Shown: positions 9,197 through 18,590, counted from the first letter of the stretch. The stretch: DNA of 64,000 nt from Serratia silvae (GCF_023282985.1 NZ_JAGQDC010000010.1:104136-168135); one strand, 5' to 3'. Program-made: numbers and translations. The notes: generated by a model not told the origin, from the letters alone.

Positions 9197-9955
9197 ATGA
9201 TTACTGGTCAAAGCAAGGGAGCCTTGCAAGGGAAAGTGGCGTTGATAACCGGCGGCGCGGCGGGAATAGGTTTAGCTATTGCCAAATGCTATCTGCAAAA
9301 CGGCGCGCAGGTCGTGCTGTTGGATCGCGCTCCACAGGTGGTGCAGATTGCACAGCAACTGGATCAGCAACAGGCGTTAGGCATCGTCATGGACGTCACC
9401 GACAAAGCCTCGGTAGAACAGGTGGTTGCACAGGCCAATGTCCATTTCGGGCGGTTGGATGTGCTGGTCAATAGCGCTGGGATTGTCGTGCTGTATCCGG
9501 CGGAAGAACTGCCCGAAGACGCTTGGGATAATACCATGGCGGTGAACCTGAAAGGGGTGTTCCTTACCAGTCAGGCCGTGGGTCACTATTTTATTCGTCA
9601 GGGGAGTGGTTGCATTATCAACCTGGCCTCGCAGGCTGGAGTCGTCGCCTTGCCCAATCATCTGGCTTACTGCGCCAGCAAGGCTGGCGTGATTGGCTTG
9701 ACCCAGGTTCTGGCGCTGGAATGGGGGCCGCATAACGTGCGTGTAAATGCCATTTCTCCGACGGTGGTGCTGACCGAGTTGGGGCGTAAAGCATGGTCGG
9801 GCGAGGTTGCAGAACAAATGAAGCAGAAAATTCCCCTAAGGCGCTTTGCCGAACCCGAGGATATTGCCGCCAGCGCACTGTTCTTGGCGAGCGATGCGGC
9901 CAGCATGATCACCGGCAGCAATCTGGTGGTTGACGGCGGTTACACCATTCAATAA
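9197..9955 (+). CDS. Short-chain dehydrogenase/reductase, threitol dehydrogenase-like
   Basis: Classical SDR of 252 residues: cofactor motif TGGAAGIG (about 18-25), NSAG (about 91-94), catalytic Ser in NLASQAG and YCASK (Tyr about 157), ending GGYTIQ. The C-terminal half (SPTVVLTELGRKAWSGEV) recalls D-threitol/D-arabinitol dehydrogenases of the GolD group. It could oxidise a second polyol stereoisomer to erythrulose. Start ATG 9197 has GAGGGAG 6 bases upstream; the frame opens further up at a TTG without support. It sits 22 bases after the transporter, in the same operon. Confidence 0.82.
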   Translation: MITGQSKGALQGKVALITGGAAGIGLAIAKCYLQNGAQVVLLDRAPQVVQIAQQLDQQQALGIVMDVTDKASVEQVVAQANVHFGRLDVLVNSAGIVVLYPAEELPEDAWDNTMAVNLKGVFLTSQAVGHYFIRQGSGCIINLASQAGVVALPNHLAYCASKAGVIGLTQVLALEWGPHNVRVNAISPTVVLTELGRKAWSGEVAEQMKQKIPLRRFAEPEDIAASALFLASDAASMITGSNLVVDGGYTIQ

Positions 9956-9981
9956 CTCGACACTCAGGCGAAAGAGAGGCC

Positions 9982-10986
9982 ATGATGAACAGAATCATTA
10001 ACGATCCCGATCACGTCGTGGAAGATGCCATTCAGGGCTATCTGAAGGCGCATCCGGAATATTTCACCGTGACCGATAATGCACGAGTCCTCAAATACCC
10101 TGCTGCACCGATCAAAGGCAAGGTGGGGATTGTTACCGGTGGTGGCTCGGGGCATGAGCCAGCGTTTCTGGGTTATGTTGGCAAGAACATGCTTGATGCC
10201 GTGGCCATCGGTGAGATTTTCTCTTCGCCAACGGCGGGGGCATTTCTGGATGCGTTCAAGGCCGCAGACAGCGGAGCGGGAGTCGCCTGCCTGTATGGTA
10301 ACTATGCTGGCGATAATATGAACGTCAAAATGGCGATGAAGAAGGCCAGCGCCTCAGGCATCGCGGTAAAAACCGTGGTTGCAAATGATGATGTTGCCTC
10401 CGCGCCCGCCAGTGAAATTGAAAAACGCCGTGGCGTCGCCGGTGAAATTCTGATGTGGAAAGTCGGGGCCGCTGCCGCAGCGCTGGGTTACGATCTCGAC
10501 GGGGTGATCGATGCGGCGCAAAAGGCCATTGGCAATTGCCGTTCGATTGGCGTCGGGCTCAGCTCTTGCACCATCCCGGCGGTGGGTAAGCCCAACTTCC
10601 ATATTGCCGATGGTCAAATGGAGATCGGGATTGGTCATCACGGTGAGCCAGGGATCGAGGTTTCACCGATCCAGTCGGCGTCCGCAATGGCTGGCACCAT
10701 GCTCGACTTTGTGCTCAATGATATGCCGTTGAACAAGGGGCAGGAAGTCGCCCTGTTGATTTCCGGCCTGGGGGCCACGCCGGTGATGGAGCTCTACATC
10801 TATTATGCCGAGATTGAAAAGCGGCTGACGGAGTGTGGCATCAAGGTTCACCGTCGCTATGTGGGTAACTATTTTACTTCACTGGAAATGATGGGGGTGA
10901 CGCTAACCTTGATGAAGCTCGACGACCAATTGAAAACGTTGCTCGATATGCCTGCTCATTCATTGGGCCTAACTCAGGTGGAGTGA
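9982..10986 (+). CDS. DhaK-type dihydroxyacetone/erythrulose kinase substrate-binding subunit
   Basis: 334-residue DhaK-domain protein that binds a short ketose covalently through a His (here H220 in GIGHHGEPGI) for phosphorylation by a DhaL partner. Other family blocks: GIVTGGGSGHEPAFLGYVG, GEIFSSPTAGAFLDA, GNYAGDNMNV and GLGATPVMELYI. dhaL-like gene follows after 3 bases, but no DhaM phosphotransferase gene is present, so ATP is the likely donor. In Mycobacterium tetritol pathways DAK-family kinases (LerK, DerK) phosphorylate erythrulose; the same role is inferred here from context. Plain dihydroxyacetone kinase is the alternative. Confidence 0.85.
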   Translation: MMNRIINDPDHVVEDAIQGYLKAHPEYFTVTDNARVLKYPAAPIKGKVGIVTGGGSGHEPAFLGYVGKNMLDAVAIGEIFSSPTAGAFLDAFKAADSGAGVACLYGNYAGDNMNVKMAMKKASASGIAVKTVVANDDVASAPASEIEKRRGVAGEILMWKVGAAAAALGYDLDGVIDAAQKAIGNCRSIGVGLSSCTIPAVGKPNFHIADGQMEIGIGHHGEPGIEVSPIQSASAMAGTMLDFVLNDMPLNKGQEVALLISGLGATPVMELYIYYAEIEKRLTECGIKVHRRYVGNYFTSLEMMGVTLTLMKLDDQLKTLLDMPAHSLGLTQVE

Positions 10987-10989
10987 ATC

Positions 10990-11646
10990 ATGACCACACA
11001 AATTTCGACGCAGTATGGCAATGAGATCGTCACGGCGCTGATTGGCGTGATTGTCAGCAATCGCGAGTATCTCAGTGAAATAGATGGTGCGATTGGCGAC
11101 GGCGATCACGGCATTAATATGTCAAAAGGCTTCACCTTATGTGGTGAGGCCATCAAGGGCCAAAATCTGTCGTTGGCACAGGCTTTCGACGCGGTAGCGG
11201 ACGCGCTGATGGAAGGGATTGGTGGCTCGATGGGGCCGCTGTATGGCAGCCTGTTCATGGGCATGGCCGATAGCGTGCGCGATAAAACCGCACTGGATAA
11301 ACAGGTATTTCTGGCCATGTTGCGCAATGGGCTCACTGAACTGCAGGACATCAGCAGTGCTGGCGTCGGCGACAAGTGCCTGATGGATACGTTGATCCCT
11401 GCGATAGAAGGGTATGAGCAGGCGGTTCGGCGCGGCGATAGCTTCAGTGGGGCGCTGGAACAGCTGAAACGGGCTGCCGTGGCTGGGCGTGATTCAACCC
11501 GCGATCTGGTTGCCAAGATTGGCCGTGCGAGCCGGTTGGGGGAACGTTCACGCGGCGTGCTGGATGCCGGTGCGGTATCCTGCTGTTTACTTTTATGCCA
11601 ACTGGCTGATGCGGTAGAACAACGCTTGAATACCGTTGCAGCCTGA
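10990..11646 (+). CDS. DhaL-type kinase nucleotide-binding subunit
   Basis: 218-residue all-helical nucleotide-binding subunit that pairs with the upstream DhaK-type protein. The Mg/nucleotide motif GDGDHGINMSKGF lies near residues 35-47, GGSMGPLYGSLF at 76-87, and GRASRLGERSRGVLDAGAVS near the C-terminus, as in E. coli DhaL. The lack of a dhaM gene nearby suggests an ATP/ADP-exchanging kinase and not a PTS-fed one. Directly behind dhaK (3-base gap) and translated with it. Confidence 0.87.
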   Translation: MTTQISTQYGNEIVTALIGVIVSNREYLSEIDGAIGDGDHGINMSKGFTLCGEAIKGQNLSLAQAFDAVADALMEGIGGSMGPLYGSLFMGMADSVRDKTALDKQVFLAMLRNGLTELQDISSAGVGDKCLMDTLIPAIEGYEQAVRRGDSFSGALEQLKRAAVAGRDSTRDLVAKIGRASRLGERSRGVLDAGAVSCCLLLCQLADAVEQRLNTVAA

Positions 11647-11677
11647 ACAGGTTATACTAGCGAGCAATGCGATAAGG

Positions 11678-11699
11678 TGGGTTCGGCATGCTGAACCCA
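11678..11699. other. 22-bp near-perfect palindrome before the regulator gene
   Basis: Arms TGGGTTC and GAACCCA flank the central GGCATGCT; only two symmetric positions mismatch. It stands 47 bases before the SorC-type gene and has no T tract. It may be an attenuating hairpin between dhaL and the regulator, or an operator for autoregulation. Confidence 0.45.
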
Positions 11700-11745
11700 T
11701 CTTCTATTGAAAAAGACCAATCTGCCGTGGGGAAACGTGTAACGG

Positions 11746-12708
11746 ATGGAAAAAAAAACAGGATCCCAGGATAACGAACTGCTGACTGAAATTGCCGTGG
11801 CTTATTATCAGGACGAAATCACTCAGGAGGAGATTGCAAAAAAGTTCGGTATTTCGCGGATTAAGGTCGGGCGTTTACTCAAGCGGGCCAAAGAAGAAGG
11901 CATTGTTGAGATCACCGTCCGCTATCATCCGGTATTCAGTACCCGGCTGGAGCAGCAAATGCTGGAGCGTTTCTCCCTCAGCCGGGCGTTAATCGCGCTG
12001 GATCATCAGGATGAGGAAGAACAGCGGCGTCAGGTAGCAGCATTGGTTTCCGGTTATCTGGCCATGTCTCTGAAAGATGATATGGTGCTGGCGGTTGGCC
12101 AAGGGCGTAACGTGGCCGCGATCGCCGACCATGTGGGCAGCGTGGCGCCAAAAAACTGTAAATTTATCTGCGGCATTGGGGGAACGCATCGCCCTGGTGA
12201 CGCTATAAATGCCGACCACATCAGCCGCCGTCTGGCGAAGAAGTTTGGTGGTAGCAGCGAGACGCTGTATGCCCCGGCATATGTAGAAAACCGGGCGCTG
12301 AAAGAGGCGTTTATGCAAAATGGCACCATCAAGGAAACCCTGGATCGGGCGCGCAAGGCCGATGTGGCCTTGGTGGGCATCGGTGATATGAATGAAAACA
12401 GCTATATGGTAAAGCTTGGCTGGTTTACTCCCCACGAGATCATTGATGCCAGTCTGAATCAGGGAGTGATCGGTGATATCGCCGGTTATGACTTTTTCAA
12501 TGCGCAGGGGATGCATGTTGATACGGTGATGAACGATCGCGTCATTGGTTTGAGTATTGATGAACTGCGGAAAATCCCTTGTGTGATCGCCATTGCCTCT
12601 GAGAATACCAAAGCGTTGGCTATTCTGGGCGCGTTGCGTACCGGGGCGATCGATATTATCGCGACCAGCGCCCTCAACATTCGCACCATTCTTAATATGT
12701 CACAGTAA
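11746..12708 (+). CDS. SorC-family transcriptional regulator
   Basis: Sugar-sensing DNA-binding protein of 320 residues. N-terminal helix-turn-helix around residues 24-50 (ITQEEIAKKFGISRIKVGRLL), then the SorC sugar-phosphate-binding domain with VLAVGQGRNVAAIA and FICGIGGTHRP. Brucella EryD, regulator of erythritol use, belongs to this family. It closes the polyol operon and probably acts on the TGTTC pairs between the isomerase and dehydrogenase genes; a phosphorylated intermediate is the likely effector. Which sugar is sensed cannot be read from the sequence. Confidence 0.88.
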   Translation: MEKKTGSQDNELLTEIAVAYYQDEITQEEIAKKFGISRIKVGRLLKRAKEEGIVEITVRYHPVFSTRLEQQMLERFSLSRALIALDHQDEEEQRRQVAALVSGYLAMSLKDDMVLAVGQGRNVAAIADHVGSVAPKNCKFICGIGGTHRPGDAINADHISRRLAKKFGGSSETLYAPAYVENRALKEAFMQNGTIKETLDRARKADVALVGIGDMNENSYMVKLGWFTPHEIIDASLNQGVIGDIAGYDFFNAQGMHVDTVMNDRVIGLSIDELRKIPCVIAIASENTKALAILGALRTGAIDIIATSALNIRTILNMSQ

Positions 12709-12721
12709 TCGCTGCGGCAAA

Positions 12722-12753
12722 AAAGGGTTTAACTGCGTCAGGTTGAACCCTTT
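12722..12753 (+). terminator. Probable terminator after the polyol operon
   Basis: A 12-bp stem with one G-T wobble (12722-12733 with 12742-12753), loop of 8 bases, 13 bases after the regulator stop. The T tract is short. The remaining 12754-12988 holds only the presumed promoter region of the holin gene; nothing else is recognisable. Confidence 0.6.
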
Positions 12754-12988
12754 GCCATTTCCCCCTCCAGGTAAAACTCACCTCCGGCCCTTGTCCTGTG
12801 AGCGCTCCAACAACGCAAAGCAAACGACAGCGCTGAGGTTGTCGGTATAATTATCCTTCTGAATTGCCCAACCATTAAAGCGCGATATCATTTTATGTTA
12901 TTCCAGTCATTTGGTTGGAGTGTTTACGTCGCCTAATTTTATTGAGCGGTTGAAAAGCTCATGCGGCTAATAATAACCAGGAGGAGCC

Positions 12989-13315
12989 ATGTCCAGCTTT
13001 GAGCCAGACGCTGTTGGCGCAATCATTCAGCGAGTCTGTGAATATCTGCAACCGGTCTTTAATGCCCTTTTAGCGGGCACCATGGCGTTATTGAAGGGAG
13101 CCTATCTGAATATGCCATCACGCCGCCGGTTATTAAATGCCGGTATTTGTGCCTTGTTGGCATTAACCATTCGCGATCTGTTATCGCTGATGGGGCTGGA
13201 GTTGGCATGGGCTAATACCATCAGCGTATTAATTGGTTTTCTCGGCGCGGATTATCTTGGCGATTTAATTAAACGATTTATTGGCAAAAAAACAGGATTT
13301 AAAAATGATAAGTGA
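12989..13315 (+). CDS. Phage-type holin (ChiW-like)
   Basis: Small inner-membrane protein of 108 residues predicted to form holes that let a cell-wall enzyme reach the periplasm. Hydrophobic segments lie about residues 18-38, 50-68 and 74-92, with a basic C-terminus (KRFIGKKTGFKNDK), as in lambda-like class holins. Strong ribosome site CAGGAGGAGCC precedes the ATG. The endopeptidase gene overlaps its 3' end by 11 bases. No structural phage genes are nearby, so this resembles the holin/endopeptidase pairs used for chitinase or toxin release (type 10 secretion) in Serratia and Yersinia. Confidence 0.8.
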   Translation: MSSFEPDAVGAIIQRVCEYLQPVFNALLAGTMALLKGAYLNMPSRRRLLNAGICALLALTIRDLLSLMGLELAWANTISVLIGFLGADYLGDLIKRFIGKKTGFKNDK

Positions 13316-13706
13316 AAACACGGAGATTAAATTCAACGCGCGCAGCGAGAAAAACCTGCTCGGGGTGCACCCCGATCTGGTGCGGGTAATGCGTTTGGCG
13401 CTGCGTTATTCGCTGGTGCCGTTCACCGTCACCGAAGGGTTGCGCTCTATGGCTCGCCAGCGGGATTTGCTGCGTGAGGGGAAAAGCCAAACGCTGAGAA
13501 GCCGCCACCTGACCGGGCATGCGGTTGACGTGGTGGCCATGCCTTCAGGGAGGGTGTCCTGGGAATGGGATTATTATGCTCAGATTGCCTCGGCAGTGCG
13601 GCGTGCCGGGCTGGAGTGCGGTGTTGATGTCGAGTGGGGCGGGGGATGGAAAACGCTGAAAGATGGGCCACATTTTCAATTACCGTTCAAGGATTATCCG
13701 GCTTGA
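13305..13706 (+). CDS. M15-family peptidoglycan endopeptidase (ChiX-like)
   Basis: 133-residue L-alanyl-D-glutamate endopeptidase of the D-Ala-D-Ala-carboxypeptidase-like (M15) fold. Zn-binding motifs are clear: SRHLTGHAVDVVA (His and Asp ligands) and WGGGWKTLKDGPHFQL (catalytic Asp/Glu and last His). No signal peptide, which fits export through the holin. I choose ATG 13305, inside the holin gene with AGGA upstream, in place of the earlier TTG at 13281. Spanin genes usually follow in such cassettes, but only a 15-codon stub (13714-13761) is seen before maeB. Confidence 0.85.
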   Translation: MISENTEIKFNARSEKNLLGVHPDLVRVMRLALRYSLVPFTVTEGLRSMARQRDLLREGKSQTLRSRHLTGHAVDVVAMPSGRVSWEWDYYAQIASAVRRAGLECGVDVEWGGGWKTLKDGPHFQLPFKDYPA

Positions 13707-13896
13707 GCGGTCAATGGTGATTTCTGGCGTGATTAAAACTGCTGCTTTTCTGTTCGCCTAACTTCCTTTTAACTTTTATTTACAAATTTTGCCCAAGGTT
13801 ATGGCACGCTTCAAAGTTTGTGACGATTCCCTCACTATACTAGTTCAGCGTTAAAGCCTTACCTCAACATAAAAGAAGAAAGCAAAGGAACCCATA

Positions 13897-16176
13897 ATGG
13901 ACGAACAGCTCAAACAGAGTGCCCTTGATTTCCATCAGTTTCCTGTCCCAGGGAAAATCCAGGTATCGCCAACCAAACCACTAGCGACGCAGCGTGACCT
14001 AGCCTTGGCCTACTCGCCGGGCGTGGCTGCGCCCTGTCTGGAAATTGCCGCCGATCCGCTGGCCGCTTATAAATATACCGCCAAGGGCAACCTGGTGGCA
14101 GTGATCTCTAACGGCACCGCGGTGCTGGGGCTGGGGAATATCGGTGCGCTAGCCGGTAAGCCGGTCATGGAAGGTAAAGGGGTTCTGTTTAAGAAGTTTT
14201 CCGGTATTGACGTGTTCGATATCGAAGTCGATGAACTCGATCCCGACAAGCTGATTGACGTGATCGCCGCGCTGGAACCGACCTTCGGCGGCATTAACCT
14301 GGAAGATATCAAAGCGCCCGAGTGTTTCTATATTGAGAAGAAACTGCGCGAGCGCATGAAGATCCCGGTGTTCCATGACGATCAGCACGGCACGGCGATT
14401 ATTACCACCGCTGCGGTGCTCAACGGCCTGCGGGTGGTGAAGAAGAACATCTCTGACGTACGCCTGGTGGTATCGGGTGCGGGTGCGGCCTCCATTGCCT
14501 GTTTGAACCTGCTGGTCGCGCTGGGTCTGAGCAAACAGAACATTATCGTTTGCGACTCCAAAGGTGTGATCTATCAGGGCCGTGATGCCAAGATGGAAGA
14601 AACCAAGGCGGCGTATGCCATTGCGGATAACGGTCAGCGTACGCTGGGGGATGCCATTCCCAATGCCGATATTTTCCTGGGTTGCTCCGGCCCTGGCGTG
14701 CTGACGCAGGACATGGTGAAAACCATGGCCAGAGATCCGCTGATCATGGCGCTGGCTAACCCGGAACCGGAAATTCTGCCGCCGTTGGCGAAAGCGGTGC
14801 GCCCAGATGCGATCATCTGTACCGGCCGCTCTGATTATCCTAATCAGGTGAACAACGTGCTGTGCTTCCCGTTCATCTTCCGTGGCGCGCTGGATGTGGG
14901 TGCCACCACCATCAACGAAGAGATGAAGCTGGCCTGTGTGCACGCCATTGCCGATCTGGCGCTGGCAGAGCAGAGCGACGTGGTGGCTTCGGCGTATGGC
15001 GATCAGGATCTCTCCTTTGGCCCGGAATACATTATTCCAAAACCGTTCGACCCACGCCTGATTGTTAAAATCGCCCCGGCGGTCGCCAAGGCAGCCATGG
15101 ATTCTGGCGTGGCGATGCGCCCGATCGAAGACTTTGATGCCTACGTGGAGAAGCTGACTGAGTTCGTCTACAAAACCAACCTGTTTATGAAGCCGATCTT
15201 CTCCCAGGCGAAGAAAGAAGTGAAACGCGTGGTAATGGCTGAAGGTGAAGAAGAGCGAGTACTGCATGCTACCCAAGAGCTGGTATCGCAGGGGTTGGCT
15301 TACCCAATCCTGGTGGGGCGTCCAAGCGTGATTGAAATGCGCCTGCAGAAACTCGGCCTGCAGCTGACGCCGGGCAAAGACTTTGAAGTAGTCAATAACG
15401 AGTCCGATCCGCGTTTCAATGAATACTGGGGTGAGTATTATCAGATCATGAAGCGCCGTGGTGTCTCCCAGGAGCAGGCTCGCCGTGCGGTGATCGGTAA
15501 CCCAACGCTGATTGCTGCCATCATGCTGCACCGTGGTGAGGCCGACGCGATGATCTGTGGCACCGTCGGCAGCTACCACGAGCATTATGACGTGGTGGAA
15601 AAGGTGTTCGGATTCCGTGAAGGGGTACATGTGGCAGGGGCGATGAACGCCTTGCTGCTGCCGAGCGGCAACACCTTTATCGCCGATACCTACGTCAACG
15701 ATGACCCAACGCCGGAACAGCTGGCGGAAATCACCCTGATGGCGGCAGACACGGTACGGCGCTTCGGGATTGAACCGAAGGTGGCGCTGTTGTCCCATTC
15801 CAGCTTTGGTTCTGCCAATTGCCCGTCGGCGAGCAAAATGCGTAAAACGCTGGAGCTGGTCAATCAGATGGCACCGGAGTTAGAGATTGACGGTGAGATG
15901 CACGGTGACGCCGCGCTGGTGGAAAGTATCCGCCAAGATTTGATGCCGGACAGCCCGCTGAAAGGCGCAGCCAACATCCTGATCATGCCAAGTATGGAAG
16001 CGGCGCGGATCAGCTACAACCTGCTGCGTGTCTCCTCTTCCGAAGGGGTGACGGTAGGGCCGGTATTGATGGGCGTGTCCAAGCCGGTACATATCCTGAC
16101 GCCGATCGCCTCGGTGCGCCGTATCGTCAACATGGTGGCGTTGGCAGTGGTAGAAGCACAAACCCAGCCGCTGTGA
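13897..16176 (+). CDS. maeB: NADP-dependent malic enzyme MaeB
   Basis: Converts L-malate to pyruvate and CO2 with NADPH formation. At 759 residues it is the two-domain form: malic enzyme at about 1-430, with the NADP-binding stretch [16 protein letters not shown], and a C-terminal phosphotransacetylase-like domain (about 430-759), which is regulatory in E. coli. ATG 13897 is preceded by AAAGGAA. In K-12 maeB and talA are divergent neighbours; here they keep that orientation, but about 8 kb of accessory genes lie between. A strong terminator follows. Confidence 0.97.
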   Translation: MDEQLKQSALDFHQFPVPGKIQVSPTKPLATQRDLALAYSPGVAAPCLEIAADPLAAYKYTAKGNLVAVISNGTAVLGLGNIGALAGKPVMEGKGVLFKKFSGIDVFDIEVDELDPDKLIDVIAALEPTFGGINLEDIKAPECFYIEKKLRERMKIPVFHDDQHGTAIITTAAVLNGLRVVKKNISDVRLVVSGAGAASIACLNLLVALGLSKQNIIVCDSKGVIYQGRDAKMEETKAAYAIADNGQRTLGDAIPNADIFLGCSGPGVLTQDMVKTMARDPLIMALANPEPEILPPLAKAVRPDAIICTGRSDYPNQVNNVLCFPFIFRGALDVGATTINEEMKLACVHAIADLALAEQSDVVASAYGDQDLSFGPEYIIPKPFDPRLIVKIAPAVAKAAMDSGVAMRPIEDFDAYVEKLTEFVYKTNLFMKPIFSQAKKEVKRVVMAEGEEERVLHATQELVSQGLAYPILVGRPSVIEMRLQKLGLQLTPGKDFEVVNNESDPRFNEYWGEYYQIMKRRGVSQEQARRAVIGNPTLIAAIMLHRGEADAMICGTVGSYHEHYDVVEKVFGFREGVHVAGAMNALLLPSGNTFIADTYVNDDPTPEQLAEITLMAADTVRRFGIEPKVALLSHSSFGSANCPSASKMRKTLELVNQMAPELEIDGEMHGDAALVESIRQDLMPDSPLKGAANILIMPSMEAARISYNLLRVSSSEGVTVGPVLMGVSKPVHILTPIASVRRIVNMVALAVVEAQTQPL

Positions 16177-16189
16177 TAGCGTGAACCTG

Positions 16190-16224
16190 ACCCCCTGCGG
16201 CTTCCGGCCACAGGGGGTTTTTTT
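16190..16224 (+). terminator. Terminator of maeB
   Basis: Stem ACCCCCTG/CAGGGGGT (16190-16197 with 16211-16218), then seven T. The T tract touches the stop codon of the convergent mmuM gene. Confidence 0.9.
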
Positions 16225-17161
16225 ATGCCTGACAGCGTTCGGCAATCGCCTGAATGTCGGCAGGCGTGGTTCGGCAACAGCCGCCAATCAAGCGGGCACC
16301 GGCATGCTGCCAATCAGCCAGTTGGTTAATCAGATGATGCTGCTGGTTACCACAGCTATGCCAGGTTTTACTCACCGCGTCGTAGTGTTCACCAGAGTTA
16401 GGGTAAACCAGTAACGGTTTATCACTCAGCGCGGCAAGCTGCTGCAACGCCGGGGTAACGTTTTCCAACGCGATACAATTGACGCCTACTGCCAGCACCT
16501 GCGGGTTATCGTTAAGCTCAGCCATGACGACGGCCAGTGGCGTGCCATCGCTGAGATGCTGGCTATCGCGCAGAGTGAAAGAGAACCACCCTCCCAGCGC
16601 TGGGAATTCCTTTAGCAGCGCCAGCAGGGCCTGTAATTCGGCGAATGAAGGCAGCGTTTCACATGCCAGCAGATCCACTCCGGCGTTGGCCAGAGCCGTG
16701 ATACGCGGACGATGGAACGCGATCATCTCTGCTTGCGGCAGATGGTAGTCGCCACGGTATTCAGAACCGTCCGCCAGGTAGGCACCATAAGGGCCGACCG
16801 AACCGGCGACCAGCAAAGGCAATCGCTGCGAGCGTTGGGCCAGATAATCGGCGCGTGCCTGCTGTGCCAGGTGGACGCTTTGAGCGATCAGTGCCAACGA
16901 TTGTGGCTCATCCAGGCCCCGGCGTAAAAAACCTTGGGGTGTGGCCTGATAGCTGGCGGTAATGGCGCACTGTGCTCCTGCCTTGAAGTAATCCAGATGC
17001 ACCTGATAAATCAGCTCCGGGTTTTCAATCAGCACTTTTGCCGACCACAGCGGATCGGTGAGATCGCAACCTCGGGCCTCCAGCTCGGTGGCCATTGCCC
17101 CGTCCAAAATCAACGTGCGGTTATCGGCCAGTAAGACGGCCAGAGGGTTGTTAACCGACAT
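16223..17161 (-). CDS. mmuM: Homocysteine S-methyltransferase MmuM
   Basis: Transfers a methyl group from S-methylmethionine (or S-adenosylmethionine) to homocysteine, giving methionine. The 312 residues show the N-terminal [14 protein letters not shown] and the zinc-binding cysteines in GVNCIAL and GGCCRTTP (last pair about 295-296). Its start overlaps the 3' end of mmuP by 11 bases, so both belong to one operon driven from the MetJ-box promoter at 18.47 kb. mmuP is frameshifted, which may lower translation of mmuM, but the mmuM frame itself is intact. Confidence 0.94.
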   Translation of the reverse strand: MSVNNPLAVLLADNRTLILDGAMATELEARGCDLTDPLWSAKVLIENPELIYQVHLDYFKAGAQCAITASYQATPQGFLRRGLDEPQSLALIAQSVHLAQQARADYLAQRSQRLPLLVAGSVGPYGAYLADGSEYRGDYHLPQAEMIAFHRPRITALANAGVDLLACETLPSFAELQALLALLKEFPALGGWFSFTLRDSQHLSDGTPLAVVMAELNDNPQVLAVGVNCIALENVTPALQQLAALSDKPLLVYPNSGEHYDAVSKTWHSCGNQQHHLINQLADWQHAGARLIGGCCRTTPADIQAIAERCQA

Positions 17162-18454
17162 GTTCTTCTCCGGTGTTCAGTAGGTGTTTCTGCCCGGAAC
17201 GCCGGGTCAGGTAATAGGCCAGATAGCAGATCGCCACAAACGGCAGGCCGCAATACAGCGCCACGCGTTGCTCTGGGTCGAATGCCAGACCGATACAGGC
17301 CAATAAACACAGCGCAAAGCCGACAATAGGCGTCAGCGGATAACCTGGTGCACGGTATTTCAGCCCTTCAATCGGTTGACCGCTGCGCAGGTAGCGGCGG
17401 CGAAAAACGTAGTGGGCGGCACAGATACTCAGCCAGACGGCAACGACCGCAAAGCCGGAGATGGCAGACAGTGCCACAAACACCGTATCGGGCGCGATCA
17501 CGCTGGTCAGCAGGGCCAGCACGCCGCCGAGCATGCTGAACGTCAATGCATTCATCGGGATCCCGCGTGCATTCACCCGTGAAAAATAGGCAGGCATAGT
17601 ACGCTGATTGGCCAGCGACCACAGCATACGCCCCGAAGCATACAGCCCGGAGTTGGCGGCCGAGAGAATGGCGGTCAGGATCACGAAGTTAAAAATATCG
17701 GCGGCATAAGGCACACCAATGCGCTCAAAGACCAGGACAAACGGGCTTTTCACGATCCCGGCTTGCTCCATAGGGATCAGCGCTGCCAGAATAAATACTG
17801 TACCGATAAAGAATACCATCAGGCGGATCACCGTGGTGCGGATGGCCCAGGGCACCACTTTTTCCGGATTTTCGGTTTCGCCCGCCGCAATGCCGATCAG
17901 CTCAGTACCGGAGAAGGCGAAATTGACCGCTACCATGGTCATCAGGATCGGTAACGTCCCATTGGGCAGCCAACCCGATGAAGTCAGGTTACTCAGGAAG
18001 GGGGCTGGCGTACCGTCTTTCATCGGGATCAGGCCAAACATGGCTGCACCACCCAGCACGATAAACGCCAGAATGGTGATCACCTTGATCAGCGAGAACC
18101 AGAATTCACTTTCGGCAAAGAAGCGGGTGGTAATGACATTAAGCAGAAAAATGGCCAGACAGAAAATCAGGCAACGGTATAGCCGGTAGCCGGGCCAAGA
18201 TAGCGTGCCGCATAGACGTGAAATGCGCCGGTTTCCGGCATGGCGACGGCCAGTTCCCCCAGACACAGCATGACCAGATAGACTACGACAGCGCCAATCA
18301 AATAGGCCAGCAGGGTGCCCAGCGCACCGGTCGTAGAGATGATATAGCCAGTGTTGAAAAACAGACCGGTACCGATCACGCCGCCCAGCGACAGCATCAC
18401 CAAATGCCGGGCTTTCATGGTGCGTTTGAATTGCCCTTCAGCGGCAGGTTGCAT
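17151..18454 (-). pseudogene. mmuP: S-methylmethionine permease mmuP, internal deletion with frameshift
   Basis: Amino-acid permease for S-methylmethionine uptake, now broken. The first 95 codons (from ATG 18454; [20 protein letters not shown]) end at a TGA directly after ATGYTVA. The rest of the protein continues in another frame from [13 protein letters not shown] to EEHVG at 17151. Compared with E. coli MmuP as I remember it, about 34 residues (two membrane segments' worth) are missing at the junction near 18168-18172, and CAGGC (GCCTG) microhomology suits a 106-bp deletion. Both halves are otherwise well conserved, so the event is recent or a sequencing/assembly error. Confidence 0.85.
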
Positions 18455-18462
18455 AACACTCT

Positions 18463-18486
18463 ATCCATATAGACGTCTAAATGGCT
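18463..18486 (-). promoter_or_regulatory. MetJ operator upstream of mmuP-mmuM
   Basis: Contains the perfect 8-bp Met box AGACGTCT (18471-18478), flanked by weaker boxes ATCCATAT and AAATGGCT at the 8-bp spacing that MetJ dimers need. It lies 9-30 bases upstream of the mmuP start. mmuPM belongs to the MetJ regulon in E. coli. The further gap to 18590 shows no gene. Confidence 0.8.
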
Positions 18487-18590
18487 ATCAGTTATACCCG
18501 TTCCATTATGCGAAATCAACGTAACTCAAAACACGGTAACGAAAAAGAGGTGTTAGCCGCCAGATGCTGTCAATTCATTCTCCCTTCGTC

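Noticed and set aside
12989..13706. Prophage
   Set aside because: Only holin and endopeptidase are present; no integrase, capsid, tail or regulatory phage genes, and the neighbours are metabolic.
14149..15798. 549-codon open frame opposite maeB
   Set aside because: It is antisense to a highly conserved enzyme, has an Arg/His-rich composition typical of shadow frames in high-GC genes and no ribosome site.
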